A stretch of DNA of 64,000 bases from Pseudaminobacter soli (ex Li et al. 2025) (GTDB taxonomy: Bacteria > Pseudomonadota > Alphaproteobacteria > Rhizobiales > Rhizobiaceae). Of this stretch, positions 1 through 9,373 are shown in pieces. The notes under the pieces were generated by a model. It ran no database searches and had not been told where the DNA came from. It was given only the letters and a program-made list of their open reading frames with translations. The stretch spans positions 62,001 through 126,000 of the forward strand of contig NZ_JARXVF010000011.1 of the NCBI RefSeq assembly GCF_029892515.1. The letters are read 5' to 3'. The position numbers and the translations under genes were made by a program. Each line of letters starts with the position of its first letter. The stretch's first letter is position 1.

Positions 1-650
1 GGGAAAGTCCTGCAGAAGCGCTCGAGCCACATGACACTCTGTCGACCGCATCGGTTGGCTCGCTATGGTGGGCTTGTCCTGGCTTGTCTTGCATTGCACG
101 CTCCTTCGATTGAGATCACCAATTCGAGTTGGCAGACATGCTCCCTCTCCTGGGCACTCCCTATTTCGATCGGAATTGCGCGATTGTCGCGCTCTCTTGA
201 GCTCCCTGATTGGCTCAATGCATGCGAGGCCGCTTCGTCAGCCATTCGAGCCAGATGTTAAAATTGGTAACGGCAACAACAGCGAGTAATTAGGGTGGCT
301 CCGACGAAGAGGAATAGTGCTGATCGCCTTGCGGAGCCGCTATTTTCTTCTTTGAGGACATCGTCCGTAGGGCTCATGATCGCATACTGGATTGACAACA
401 TACGCACTAAACAGGCTGACACGCATGTCGGGAATTTTACGATGGCCAGTTTTCGGAGATGAGAAGCAGGGCTGCGAAACTTCTGCCAGATGATCGTCGC
501 GCAGCGTTGGGTGGAAATAGAGTTGGCCGGTTTCGGGGCTAGTTCCCATGACACAGGGAACCGGTCGCGCACGCTGTCAATGAAGAAGCCGCGTGGCGGG
601 CGCACGGAGCCACGGCAACCAACTGGCGAGGCGGTAGTATGGTCGTAGTG
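1..650. other. Left flank with no recognisable gene
   Basis: No convincing coding region was found downstream of the conjugation operon. The longest open stretch is on the minus strand (258-605, 115 codons). Its composition is Ser/Cys/Arg-rich, it resembles no family I know, and it has no clear ribosome binding site, so I do not call it. The region may hold the degraded end of the mobile element or part of an unrelated gene cut by the window edge. Confidence 0.4.
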
Positions 651-899
651 TCATGGGGAGTTCTGCACTGTGGCTGTCTGCTCACCTTTTCGTGCTTTCG
701 CAAAGCCGCGATCGGTAGCGATGAAACGTTCCAACATCGGCACGATCAGCCGGACCGGATCAGTGGCGGGTTGGTTGCTGTCGCGATCGAGGATATCCGC
801 ATAGGTCTTGAGGTCGCGGTGAAGGGACGCCGGAAGCTCCAGCGTCACCTTCACGGGCTTGTCGTCGGCGATCGGGCCGAGTTTCAGCTTGGTGGTCAT
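651..899 (-). CDS. DUF2274 domain protein, last gene of the trb operon
   Basis: This 82-residue protein begins MTTKLKLGPIAD and carries the short DUF2274 pattern: a basic start, a KPVKVTLELP strand, then a helix. It resembles a small ribbon-helix-helix fold. DUF2274 genes are commonly found directly after trbI in conjugative elements of proteobacteria. Their role is unknown; a DNA-binding or accessory transfer role is only a guess. The start overlaps the trbI stop by four bases (ATGA), which implies translational coupling and makes the start choice secure. Confidence in the family is good, in the function low. Confidence 0.8.
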   Translation of the reverse strand: MTTKLKLGPIADDKPVKVTLELPASLHRDLKTYADILDRDSNQPATDPVRLIVPMLERFIATDRGFAKARKGEQTATVQNSP

Positions 900-2116
900 G
901 GCGTTCCTCCTCCATAGGGTTCAAGCACTAAGTCACGAGTGACGATGACGCGGACCGGGAAGCCGGCACGGATGGTGAGTGTCGGGGCGATGTCGAGCTG
1001 GTGGCGGATGATTTGCTGAGCGGCGTCGTTTATCGTGTCCTGGGCTCCGTTGCGGATAGCGCGCAGCAAACGGTCTTCGTCGTTGGTCGCGAGTTCTGTA
1101 CCCACGCTAAGCAGGGTCGAGAGGCCGGTGGCCTTGGCCAGTTCCCACCAGTGGAAATCGACACCATCTTGCAGGCCCGCATAGCCTTCGGCATCGGCGC
1201 CGGGCTGGCGTTCGAGCACGATGGATCGGCCGTCCGGGAAGATAAGCCGGTTCCAGACAAGCAGGATGCGACGCTGCCCGAAGCCGACATCGTTGCTGTA
1301 TTGACCGATGACGCGCGTTCCTTGGGGCACGAGCAGGAGGCGTCCCGTCGGGCTGTCATAGGTGTTTTCGGTGACCTGCGCGGTGATCTGTCCGGGAAGA
1401 TCCGAGCGAATGCCGGTGATCAGCGCCGCCGAAATGACTGCGCCTGCCTGAAGCACATAGGGCGATACTGGAGCCGCGACGCGATCCGGCGAGACCGTGT
1501 GTTTATCGGGCATGGCATCGAGGAAGGCATTCTGCCGTTCGATGGCCGTCGGCGTTGATGGCTGCGGACCGAGACCGAGAGCAGTGAGATCCGACATCGA
1601 CTGATTGGTGGAGATTGTCTGCGTGGTGGCAGGGGTGTCGCTCGTCACTGGGCGCGTTGCGGTTGGCGCAAAGAGCTTGGCCGTGCGCGCGGATTCCATC
1701 TCCTGCTGCCGATGCTGTTCCTCGGCCGTCAAACCCTGATCGGGCGTCGTGATCACAGGTGACTGTACGGCGTTCTGTGCATTGAGGATTGGCCCGCCTA
1801 GATCCCCGGGTAGGGGCGGACCGAGAATGGGACCAGTATAGTCACGAGGCAGTCCTGCGATCCCATCGGCGATGGCGCGGCCGTCCGTCGAGATCAGCTC
1901 CTCAGGTTTTCCGGCATTGCGGGTCTGGAGTGCATAGATCAGCACTCCGCCGAGACCTGCGCCGACGATGAGGCCGAGACCGGCCAGCACCTTGCGAGAG
2001 ATCCGGGTCACCCGCGGCGGCTCCGGGCGAAGCCGCATCGCGGGTTCGCCGATGAGTGGCGAAGCACCGTCCGAGGACGGCGCTTCCTTTTCCTTTCCGA
2101 GATCGATCTCGTTCAT
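896..2116 (-). CDS. trbI: Conjugal transfer protein TrbI (VirB10-like)
   Basis: This is the 406-residue VirB10/TrbI homologue, the protein that spans from the inner membrane to the outer-membrane core of a type IV secretion system and senses ATP use. The sequence shows a cytoplasmic N-terminus, one membrane helix (about residues 43-63), a long Pro/Thr/Gln-rich periplasmic linker, and a C-terminal beta-rich VirB10 domain from about residue 215. Length is normal for TrbI. It sits between trbG and the DUF2274 gene with ATGA overlaps on both sides, so it is translationally coupled within the trb operon. Confidence 0.95.
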   Translation of the reverse strand: MNEIDLGKEKEAPSSDGASPLIGEPAMRLRPEPPRVTRISRKVLAGLGLIVGAGLGGVLIYALQTRNAGKPEELISTDGRAIADGIAGLPRDYTGPILGPPLPGDLGGPILNAQNAVQSPVITTPDQGLTAEEQHRQQEMESARTAKLFAPTATRPVTSDTPATTQTISTNQSMSDLTALGLGPQPSTPTAIERQNAFLDAMPDKHTVSPDRVAAPVSPYVLQAGAVISAALITGIRSDLPGQITAQVTENTYDSPTGRLLLVPQGTRVIGQYSNDVGFGQRRILLVWNRLIFPDGRSIVLERQPGADAEGYAGLQDGVDFHWWELAKATGLSTLLSVGTELATNDEDRLLRAIRNGAQDTINDAAQQIIRHQLDIAPTLTIRAGFPVRVIVTRDLVLEPYGGGTP

Positions 2117-3138
2117 CTCGCCGGCCTTCCGTCGGTGCGCACGATACGGATGCGCTTCTGGCGATCACCTGAGCCGAAGCGCAGTTCGGCGGCTGCGAAG
2201 AGCCGGTCGACGATCATGTGATGGCCGCGCACGCGATAGTTCACGAGCTCGGAGGTCTTGCCTTCAGGGCCGACGATGAAGAGCGGCGGCATTTCGCCCT
2301 GGCCGATGCCGCGCGGAAATTCGATGAAGACCTGGCGACCATCGTCAAACGCTCGCAGCGGCCGCCATGGTGCGCGGTCGCCGTTGATTGCGTAGCGGAA
2401 ATTGACGTTGGCGAGATCAACGCCCGTCGATATCGGCTGCATGGCTTCGGCCTGCGCGTTCTGGCGACGAAGTGCAATGAGCTGGTCCTGCGGATACTGC
2501 CACGAAACGGAAGCCATGTAGGTCTTCTCGGTCGAGCGCAGCTCCATATGGTAGGTACGCAGATCGGTGTTGATCACGAGGTTGGTCGTCAGTTCCGGCC
2601 GCGTGGGCTTCACCAGAATGTGGATCTGTTTCGTAGCGCCAGAGCCGCTCTCCGTATCGCCAATGATCCAGCGAACGGTGTCACCGGCGGCGACTGGACC
2701 GGAACCGACGAGCTGTTCCCCGGGCTGCAACGCGATGTCGGTGATCTGGCCGACGGCGGTATAGACTTGATAGAGCGCGCCCTGCGTGAAGGAATAAACC
2801 TGCATCGAATTGATGAAGCCGTTGCGAACCGGCTGGACGCGGGCAGCGGCATTGGCCTGGCTGACGCGAGCCGTGGGATTGCTCGGCTCGGCGTCCTGTC
2901 GCTGCGTCTCAACGGGCTTCATCTGACCTGGCAACGGGAGCGGCTTCGGCAGTTCGATGACACGGACAGGCGCGGGCGGATCGACTGTTTGAACGGCGGG
3001 GGCAGCATTGTCGTATTCAATGTCCGGCGGCAGGTTCGTTTTCGCGCATCCGGTCAGGGCCGACGCCGCGAGCAGCAAAAGCGACACGGAGATTTTGCGG
3101 GGAGCCGGCCTGCTGGCTTCGCGGAAGGCGGGCGTCAT
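2113..3138 (-). CDS. trbG: Conjugal transfer lipoprotein TrbG (VirB9-like)
   Basis: This VirB9-family protein forms the outer-membrane core ring of the mating channel with TrbI. I choose the start at 3138, giving 341 residues, because the frame upstream of it reads over trbF in another phase and this Met begins a basic n-region. A hydrophobic segment (LLLLAAS) follows, ending in lipobox LTGC with the lipidated Cys at residue 31. The rest is the beta-rich periplasmic VirB9 domain. It overlaps trbF by four bases at the 5' side and trbI by four at the 3' side. A lipobox is somewhat unusual for this family, in which the lipoprotein is often a separate VirB7. Confidence 0.92.
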   Translation of the reverse strand: MTPAFREASRPAPRKISVSLLLLAASALTGCAKTNLPPDIEYDNAAPAVQTVDPPAPVRVIELPKPLPLPGQMKPVETQRQDAEPSNPTARVSQANAAARVQPVRNGFINSMQVYSFTQGALYQVYTAVGQITDIALQPGEQLVGSGPVAAGDTVRWIIGDTESGSGATKQIHILVKPTRPELTTNLVINTDLRTYHMELRSTEKTYMASVSWQYPQDQLIALRRQNAQAEAMQPISTGVDLANVNFRYAINGDRAPWRPLRAFDDGRQVFIEFPRGIGQGEMPPLFIVGPEGKTSELVNYRVRGHHMIVDRLFAAAELRFGSGDRQKRIRIVRTDGRPAR

Positions 3139-3824
3139 TGTCCAAGCTCCTTCGACCAGTTGATGGCGTTGACGTAAATTCCGAGTGGATTGGCCCGGAG
3201 CTTTTCGGCGTTGTTCGGTGCCTGCACGACGACAGTGAGAATGGCGGTCCAACGGGAGGTCTCGACGAGCGAGCCGTCCTGATAGCGGCGCTCTGTCCAG
3301 GCGACGCGGAAGCTACTGGGTGAGGCGCGGATGACGCTTGAGACGTCGACGGCAATCTGTTGCTTGCCGACCTTCGTGAAGGGATTGTTGGCGCGGGCGT
3401 AGTCGTTAAGCGCCATGGCGCCCGCAGTCGTCGTGAAATCATAGGCGTGCAGCCAGTTTTGGCGGACAATGATCGCGTCGGCCGGGATCGAGCGGACCTG
3501 TTCGATGAAGTGGGCGAGATGCCAAGCGACTTGCGGATCGGTCGGCTGATAGTCGGCGACGGCCGGGGAGATGGCCTGCGCCTGTCCGAGGCGATCGATC
3601 TGAACGACCCAAGGAACGACGGTGCCGCGTGTAGACTGCCACATAAGCGCAGAGGCAAAACCACTGGCAAGAATAAGGCAGCCGAAAGCCATATAGCGCC
3701 AATTCTTGGCCTGCACTCGCGCGGAACCGATGCGCTCGTCCCATGCTTGGCCGGCGCGTTGATAGGGTGTCTCTGGCTCAGGCGTCGTTCCGTAGCGCGT
3801 CGATGGTCGTCGAAAGATGTTCAT
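3135..3824 (-). CDS. trbF: Conjugal transfer protein TrbF (VirB8-like)
   Basis: This 229-residue VirB8/TrbF homologue is an inner-membrane assembly factor with a periplasmic NTF2-like domain that contacts TrbG, TrbI and TrbL. The sequence shows a cytoplasmic tail of about 43 residues, one membrane helix (about 44-62), then a globular domain rich in Tyr, Trp and Arg (for example the WTERRYQDGS segment). Length fits the family. It lies three bases after trbL and overlaps trbG by four bases, so the order trbL-trbF-trbG-trbI is intact. Confidence 0.93.
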   Translation of the reverse strand: MNIFRRPSTRYGTTPEPETPYQRAGQAWDERIGSARVQAKNWRYMAFGCLILASGFASALMWQSTRGTVVPWVVQIDRLGQAQAISPAVADYQPTDPQVAWHLAHFIEQVRSIPADAIIVRQNWLHAYDFTTTAGAMALNDYARANNPFTKVGKQQIAVDVSSVIRASPSSFRVAWTERRYQDGSLVETSRWTAILTVVVQAPNNAEKLRANPLGIYVNAINWSKELGQ

Positions 3825-3827
3825 CGA

Positions 3828-5186
3828 TCAGTTCCCCTCTGAGAGATTGATGGAAGAACCGCCGCCATGGCTGTCGCCGGAGCGGATGGCGTGGGCGCCG
3901 GTCTGGACGCCGTGGGAGATACGATGGGAGCGCTGCAGGCGCTTGGCCCAATCGGGCTGGCCCTTGGCTGCGTCGCTGAGCGAGGCGTCGTTGCTGGCCT
4001 CGGCAGCACCGCCGACTGTGCTCATGGTCGATGAACCGCCTGTGGTCTCGAAGGCGGACTTGACGCCCGAATCTGCGCTTGATCTCAGGGAAGCACCGGC
4101 GCGGAAAAAGGCGCGCTTGAGTGGTGAGGCGGCCGCGGACGCCCCTGTGCGCGCCACACCGCCCATGCCAAAGGCAATGCCGGCAGGGCCGGACTGACCA
4201 GCTGAGCCGAGCGTGTAGGCGGCTGACGCACCACCTGCGAGCGATGCCCCACCGCGGGCGGTCGCCGCGACACCCGAGGCGGCGGCTATACTCCCGCGCG
4301 CAGCAAGTCCGGCAGCTCCGCCAGCGGCGAACACCATGCCGCCAGCAGCAAGCCCAGTACCCACGGCCGCGCCCGCGCCCAGCTGAGGACCGCCAGAGAC
4401 AAGGCCGTTGGCAATGCTGGGGCCGAAAATGCCAAGGCCGAGAAGGGAGAGCGCGGCGAGCACAATCGCCATTGCCTGATCGATAGTCGGTTTCTCGCTG
4501 CCGAAACCGGTCGTGAATTGGCTAAATAGCGTCGAGCCGATGCCGATGATGACGGCCAGGACTAGCACCTTGATACCGGCGGAGATGACGTTGCCAAGCA
4601 CCCTCTCCGCCATGAAGGCGGACTTGCCAAAGAGGCCGAAGGGGATGAGCACGAAGCCTGCAAGCGTCGACAGCTTGAACTCGATCAGCGTGACGAAAAG
4701 TTGCACGGCCAGGATGAAGAAGGCGAGTATTACAAGCGCCCAGGCGAAGAGCAGGCAGGCGATCTGGACGAAGTTCTCGAAGAAGGAGATCCAGCCCATA
4801 AGACCGGAAATGGAATCGAGCAGCGGGCGCCCAGCATCGAGGCCGGTCTGAGCGACCTTGCCGGGCCGCAGTAGATCTTGCACGGAAAACCCTGTGCCAC
4901 TTGCCTTCAGGCCGAGGCCGGAAAAGCTCTCGAAGACGATGCGGGAGAGGTTGTTCCAGTTGGAGATGAGATAGGCGAAGACGCCGACGAACAGCGTTTT
5001 CTTGACGAGCCGGGCGAGGATGTCGTCGTCGGCGCCCCAGCTCCAGAAGAGGGCAGCGAGAGTTACATCGATGACGATCAGCGTCGTTGCGATGAAGGCC
5101 ACTTCACCGCTAAGGAGCCCGAAGCCGGAATCGATGTAGCGCGTGAACGTAGCGAGGAACTGGTCGATGACGCCGGTGCTGCCCAT
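3828..5186 (-). CDS. trbL: Conjugal transfer protein TrbL (VirB6-like)
   Basis: This polytopic inner-membrane channel component has about 452 residues from the start chosen at 5186 (MGSTGVIDQFL). The longer upstream reading overlaps the preceding trbK gene and lacks membrane character. Five to six hydrophobic helices occupy roughly residues 25-290. After them comes a long Gly/Ala/Ser-rich, low-complexity cytoplasmic tail typical of TrbL. The spacing of two bases to trbK and three to trbF supports one transcript. The tail is poorly conserved in the family and is no sign of damage here. Confidence 0.92.
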   Translation of the reverse strand: MGSTGVIDQFLATFTRYIDSGFGLLSGEVAFIATTLIVIDVTLAALFWSWGADDDILARLVKKTLFVGVFAYLISNWNNLSRIVFESFSGLGLKASGTGFSVQDLLRPGKVAQTGLDAGRPLLDSISGLMGWISFFENFVQIACLLFAWALVILAFFILAVQLFVTLIEFKLSTLAGFVLIPFGLFGKSAFMAERVLGNVISAGIKVLVLAVIIGIGSTLFSQFTTGFGSEKPTIDQAMAIVLAALSLLGLGIFGPSIANGLVSGGPQLGAGAAVGTGLAAGGMVFAAGGAAGLAARGSIAAASGVAATARGGASLAGGASAAYTLGSAGQSGPAGIAFGMGGVARTGASAAASPLKRAFFRAGASLRSSADSGVKSAFETTGGSSTMSTVGGAAEASNDASLSDAAKGQPDWAKRLQRSHRISHGVQTGAHAIRSGDSHGGGSSINLSEGN

Positions 5187-5188
5187 GA

Positions 5189-5518
5189 CTACTGTACCCC
5201 CGGCGTCGGTGCTGTGAGAGACCGGGGCGCAACGGGCTTGGACGAAGTGGCGGCCGGCGGTGTTTTGAGCCCGAGGAAGCGGTCGCGCTGTTCGGCCCAC
5301 AGACGCATGCATTCACGGTCTCGCAGAGCTGCTTCGCCGAGACCCTGACAGCGGCGAAGACCCTCTCGCAGCGGGCTCAGCGCGGTAGGCGCGATCACCT
5401 TCGGTTCCGTGACCTCCGGTTCTTCTTTCCTATTCATCTCCACCGCGGTCGCCGTGACGGCGACTGCGACGAAGACGATGGCGACAATGCGGGCGAGGGT
5501 TTGACCGTCCATCGTCAT
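5189..5518 (-). CDS. Putative entry-exclusion protein TrbK (alternative type)
   Basis: This 109-residue protein has one N-terminal membrane helix (about residues 8-26). A short periplasmic region follows, with two Cys and the CMRLWAEQRDRFLG motif seen in the small proteins annotated as TrbK-alt in alphaproteobacterial trb operons. In IncP plasmids TrbK blocks entry of a second copy of the same plasmid; that role is assumed here from position and size. There is no lipobox, unlike classical TrbK. It sits between trbJ and trbL with four- and two-base gaps. The start may be the first or third codon (MTM). Confidence 0.72.
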   Translation of the reverse strand: MTMDGQTLARIVAIVFVAVAVTATAVEMNRKEEPEVTEPKVIAPTALSPLREGLRRCQGLGEAALRDRECMRLWAEQRDRFLGLKTPPAATSSKPVAPRSLTAPTPGVQ

Positions 5519-5522
5519 GCCC

Positions 5523-6284
5523 TCACTGATTGAACATCGTGACGTCGCTTGGTTGATAGCCGGAGCCGGGCGTCAGGAAGCGACGTCGCTGTTCGCGGCC
5601 CTGTTCGGCGGCTGCGGCGCGCTCGGCCTCGGTCAGCGCCTGGGCACGGCCCGCCGCCGCGACGACGGCCGTGAGGTCAGCGAGCTGCTGCGCCTGAAGG
5701 GCGAGAAGCTGGTTGCCAGCCTGGGTCGCCTGGAGAGCGCCGGTCGCGCCCTGGCTCTGGCCGATCAGCGCCGACATTTGCGCGCGGTTGGCCTCGATGT
5801 TGCCGACGACGCCGGCCTGCACGCGCATGGCGTCCTGCAAGCCACCGACCGTGTTCTGCCAGCGCGAGCGCGCGTCGGCGACAAGCTGCTGATCGGAGGT
5901 GGATAGCGAGATGTTCTTGTAGGACTGTTGGAAGGCGCGATCGATCTGTTGAACGTCGTAGGCGATGTTCTGCGCCTGCTGCAAAAGCTGCTGCGTCTTC
6001 TGGACGGACTGCTGTATCTGCTGGAGAGCGGAAAAGGGCAGGTTCGCGAGGTTGCGCGCCTGGTTGATAAGCATCTGCGCTTCGTTCTGAAGCGAGGTGA
6101 CCTGATGCGTGATCTGCTCGAGCGAACGAGCGGCGGTCAACACATTCTGGGCATAGTTCGACGGGTCGAAGACGAATAGTGCGTGGGCTGGTGTGACCAT
6201 GACCGGCATAGCCGCGGTCAGCGCGATGAACATCGTGGCGGCCATCAGGGCGGCGCGCATGCGGGGACGATGGCGGAACGTCAT
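5523..6284 (-). CDS. trbJ: Conjugal transfer protein TrbJ (VirB5-like)
   Basis: This secreted minor component of the mating pilus has 253 residues from the start at 6284. It has a signal peptide (about residues 1-35, ending PAHA before LFVFDP). A long, Gln-rich, helical coiled-coil body follows, with repeated LLQQ and QQI elements, as is normal for TrbJ/VirB5. The chosen ATG overlaps the trbE stop by four bases; a longer reading starting inside trbE has no export signal. Its place between trbE and trbK matches the IncP order. Confidence 0.93.
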   Translation of the reverse strand: MTFRHRPRMRAALMAATMFIALTAAMPVMVTPAHALFVFDPSNYAQNVLTAARSLEQITHQVTSLQNEAQMLINQARNLANLPFSALQQIQQSVQKTQQLLQQAQNIAYDVQQIDRAFQQSYKNISLSTSDQQLVADARSRWQNTVGGLQDAMRVQAGVVGNIEANRAQMSALIGQSQGATGALQATQAGNQLLALQAQQLADLTAVVAAAGRAQALTEAERAAAAEQGREQRRRFLTPGSGYQPSDVTMFNQ

Positions 6285-8767
6285 GACAAGATCTCCTGTT
6301 CGGTAGGGGGTGGAATGCCGGGCGCTTGGATACAGGCCGGCGCGACATTGGTGAGGTTCGGGATTAGATCTGCGGCCCAAGCGAGCTCACGGGCGCGCAG
6401 CCATTCGGCGAGGAAGCCGTTCGTACCGGTACGGGCATGGACTTGGCCGATTAGTGTCTGATCTTGCTTGGAGGAGGCCGCGCAGAACGCGAGCGCGACT
6501 TCGGACAGGCCGAGCTCGAAGAGCCGATTGCCGCGACGAGATTGGCAGTAGTAGTCACGCTTTGGCGTGGCCCGGGCCAGAATCTCGATCTGCCGATCGT
6601 TGAGGCCAAAGCGGCGGTAGATTGCCGTGATCTGCGGCTCGAGCGCGCGTTCGTTTGGTAGCAGTAGCCGCGTATGGCAGCTTTCGACGATTGCGGGCGC
6701 AATCGCCGAACCATCGATGTCGGACAGCGACTGCGTGGCGAAGATGACGCTGGCGTTCTTCTTGCGCAGCGTCTTCAGCCATTCTCGGATTTGGCCGGAA
6801 AAGCCGTCATCGTCGAGCGCAAGCCAGCCTTCGTCTATGATGATGAGCGTCGGCGAGCCGTCTAGCCGGTCCTCTATGCGGTGGAAGAGGTACGCAAGGA
6901 CGGCGGGGGCGGCGCCAGTGCCTACCAGACCCTCGGTTTCGAAGGCTTGGACCGAAGCGGCGCCGAGACGCTCGAATTCTGCGTCGAGCAGGCGGCCATA
7001 TGGACCGCCGACGCAATAGGGGCGAAGCGCCTGTTTCAGATCGTTCGATTGGAGCAGGACAGCGAGGCCGGTGATTGTGCGCTCGAGGACTGGGGCGCTG
7101 GCGAGAGACGTCAGCGCCGACCAGAGATGTTCCTTTACCTCCGGCGTGATCTTCACGTTCTCACGTGTGAGGATCGAGACCACCCAGCCGGCGGCCCAGG
7201 CGCGCTCCGGGATATGATGGATGCGCGCGAGTGGCTGGAGCTGGACGGCTTCGCTGACGTCTCCATTTAATCCGCCGCCAAGATCGTGCCAGTCGCCGCC
7301 CATGGCGAGCGTCGCGGCGCGGATCGAGCCGCCAAAATCGAAGGCGAAGATCTGGGAGCTGACATAGCGGCGGAACTGGAGCGCCATCAGCGCGAGCAGC
7401 ACGGACTTGCCCGCACCCGTCGGGCCGACAATCAGCGTGTGGCCGACGTCACCGACGTGCAATGAGAGCCGGAACGGGGTCGACCCTTCGGTCTTGCCGA
7501 ACAACAGAGGTGGAGCCGCAAAGTGCTCGTCCCGTTCCGGCCCCGCCCACACCGCCGAAAGCGGAACCATGTGGGCGAGATTGATGGTGGAGATCGGCGG
7601 TTGCCGGACATTTGCGTAGACATGACCGGGCAAGGAGCCAAGCCAGGCGTCGACCGCGTTGATGGTTTCGACCATCGAGGTGAAATCGCGACCCTGGATG
7701 ACCTTCTCGGCAAGCCGCAGCTTCTCGTCGGCGGTGCGCGGATCGGCATCCCAGACGGTCAGCGTGGCGGTCACGTAAGCCTGACCGGCGTAATCGGCGC
7801 CAAGCTCCTGAAGGGCGAGATCCGCGTCCGCCGCTTTGTTGGCGGCGTCGGTGTCGACCAAAGCGGACGCTTCGTTGGTCATAACCTCCTTGAGGATCGC
7901 CGCGATCGATTTGCGCTTGGCGAACCACTGGCGGCGGATCTTTGTCATCAGGCGGGTTGCGTCGATCTTGTCGAGCAGGATGGCCCTCGTCGACCAGCGA
8001 TACGGAAAGGCCAGACGGTTGAGCTCGTCGAGAACCCCCGGCGTTGTGGCGGTCGGAAAGCCGACGATGGTGAGAATGCGAAGATGCTGATCGCCGAGGC
8101 GCGGCTCCAGTCCGCCGGTCAACGACTGATCGGCGAGCAGCGAGTCGAGATGCATTGGCGTTTCGGGAACGCGGACGCGATGGCGTTTGGTCGAAACGCA
8201 GGCATGTAAAAAGGTCAGCGTCTCGGCGTCATTGAGCCAGGCGCAATCGGGCATGAAGCCCTCGACGAGCTGCAGCACGCGGTCTGTGCGGTCGATGAAG
8301 TTGGCGACGATTTCATGCGGATCGACGCCGGGTTCGGTCTTGCCTTCGTAGAGCCAGGCCTCAGCGCGGGCGGCGTCCTCGGTCGGAGGGAGATATGTGA
8401 AGGACAGGAAGTAGCTGGACTCGTAATGCGCGCCGGCCTCTTCGAAGCCGGCCTTCCGTTCCGCATCGACGAGCGCGGAGGCGGCATCGGCGAACGTGCT
8501 CTCCGGATAGGAGCTGGCGGCGTGGCGCTGCGCTTCGACGAAGATCGCCCAGCCGGAGCCGAGACGACGGAAGGCATTGTTGAGACGGCCAGCAACGGCA
8601 ACGAGTTCTGCAGCAACGGCGCTGTCGAGGTCGGGGCCGCGGAAGCGGGCTGTGCGCTGGAGGCTGCCGTCCTTATTGAGGACGATGCCTTGGCGCACCA
8701 GCGCTGCCCAGGGCAGGAAGTCCGATAGGCGGGCATTGCGGTTGCGATATTCGGCAAGGTTCATCAT
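6281..8767 (-). CDS. trbE: Conjugal transfer ATPase TrbE (VirB4-like)
   Basis: This is the large cytoplasmic VirB4-family ATPase that powers pilus assembly and substrate transfer, about 828 residues. Counting from an upstream GTG at 8776, Walker A is GPTGAGKS (residues 451-458) and Walker B is LIIIDE (644-649), both intact. I prefer the ATG at 8767 because GAGGTGG stands at good spacing before it; the GTG at 8776 and an ATG at 8764 are alternatives. The N-terminal CagE/TrbE domain is complete. It follows trbD closely and couples to trbJ by an ATGA overlap. Confidence 0.95.
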   Translation of the reverse strand: MMNLAEYRNRNARLSDFLPWAALVRQGIVLNKDGSLQRTARFRGPDLDSAVAAELVAVAGRLNNAFRRLGSGWAIFVEAQRHAASSYPESTFADAASALVDAERKAGFEEAGAHYESSYFLSFTYLPPTEDAARAEAWLYEGKTEPGVDPHEIVANFIDRTDRVLQLVEGFMPDCAWLNDAETLTFLHACVSTKRHRVRVPETPMHLDSLLADQSLTGGLEPRLGDQHLRILTIVGFPTATTPGVLDELNRLAFPYRWSTRAILLDKIDATRLMTKIRRQWFAKRKSIAAILKEVMTNEASALVDTDAANKAADADLALQELGADYAGQAYVTATLTVWDADPRTADEKLRLAEKVIQGRDFTSMVETINAVDAWLGSLPGHVYANVRQPPISTINLAHMVPLSAVWAGPERDEHFAAPPLLFGKTEGSTPFRLSLHVGDVGHTLIVGPTGAGKSVLLALMALQFRRYVSSQIFAFDFGGSIRAATLAMGGDWHDLGGGLNGDVSEAVQLQPLARIHHIPERAWAAGWVVSILTRENVKITPEVKEHLWSALTSLASAPVLERTITGLAVLLQSNDLKQALRPYCVGGPYGRLLDAEFERLGAASVQAFETEGLVGTGAAPAVLAYLFHRIEDRLDGSPTLIIIDEGWLALDDDGFSGQIREWLKTLRKKNASVIFATQSLSDIDGSAIAPAIVESCHTRLLLPNERALEPQITAIYRRFGLNDRQIEILARATPKRDYYCQSRRGNRLFELGLSEVALAFCAASSKQDQTLIGQVHARTGTNGFLAEWLRARELAWAADLIPNLTNVAPACIQAPGIPPPTEQEILS

Positions 8768-8777
8768 GGCTGCCACC

Positions 8778-9041
8778 TCACGCTCTGAGGTGGCCGGGGA
8801 TGCGCAAATGCCTGCGGACCACGTCGACGAACATCGGATCGCGCTTGGCCGCCCAGACGGCCCCTAGGTGTCCGATGAGGCCGAGCGCGATTCCGACGAG
8901 CCAAAGCCGCAGACCTAGGCCAAGGGCAGCGGCCAGCGTGCCGTTGAAAATGGCAATCGAGCGCGGCGCGCCGCCGAGGAGAATGTGTTCGGTGAGCGCC
9001 CTATGGACGGGCGCGCTGAATCCAATGACCGGCTCTTCCAT
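8778..9041 (-). CDS. trbD: Conjugal transfer protein TrbD (VirB3-like)
   Basis: This 87-residue VirB3 homologue is a small inner-membrane protein that works with the TrbE ATPase in pilus assembly. I take the start at 9041 (MEEPVIGFSAPV); its A is shared with the trbC stop (TGATG), a classic re-initiation junction. Upstream sequence in this frame runs antiparallel to trbC in composition and is not credible. The protein shows a conserved hydrophilic start, two adjacent hydrophobic stretches (about residues 29-62) and a basic C-terminus. Confidence 0.9.
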   Translation of the reverse strand: MEEPVIGFSAPVHRALTEHILLGGAPRSIAIFNGTLAAALGLGLRLWLVGIALGLIGHLGAVWAAKRDPMFVDVVRRHLRIPGHLRA

Positions 9042-9373
9042 CAGACTAGCGCTCCGCCGCCGAAGGAGAAGAACGACAGGAAAAAGCTCGATGCGGCGAA
9101 GGCGATCGAGAGACCGAAGACGATCTGGATCAGGCGACGGAAGCCACCTGAGGTGTCCCCGAAGGCAAGTCCTAGGCCGGTGACGATGATGATGATCACC
9201 GCGATGATCTTGGCCACTGGCCCCTCGACCGACTGCAGGATTTGTTGCAGCGGCTGTTCCCAGGGCATGGACGAGCCCGAGGCGTGTGCTGCCGGCGCGG
9301 CGGCGAGCGCGAAGACGGTGACCGAGCTGAATGCCGCGATACGGCGCGCTGCGCGGGCGGAGGACAGAGTCAT
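9041..9373 (-). CDS. trbC: Conjugal pilin TrbC (VirB2-like)
   Basis: This 110-residue prepilin has a basic, hydrophobic leader that could be cut after AHA near residue 31. Two membrane helices follow (about 55-72 and 83-103), separated by a short polar loop rich in Gly and Arg. This is the form of VirB2/TrbC pilins, the major subunit of the mating pilus. In IncP systems TrbC is trimmed and cyclised by the TraF peptidase, and a TraF homologue is encoded in this window at 16552-17097. It overlaps trbB by four bases and trbD by one. Confidence 0.92.
   Translation of the reverse strand: MTLSSARAARRIAAFSSVTVFALAAAPAAHASGSSMPWEQPLQQILQSVEGPVAKIIAVIIIIVTGLGLAFGDTSGGFRRLIQIVFGLSIAFAASSFFLSFFSFGGGALV

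Noticed and set aside
258-605. 115-codon minus-strand gene
   Set aside because: No family, poor composition and no ribosome binding site; noted only as part of the left flank.
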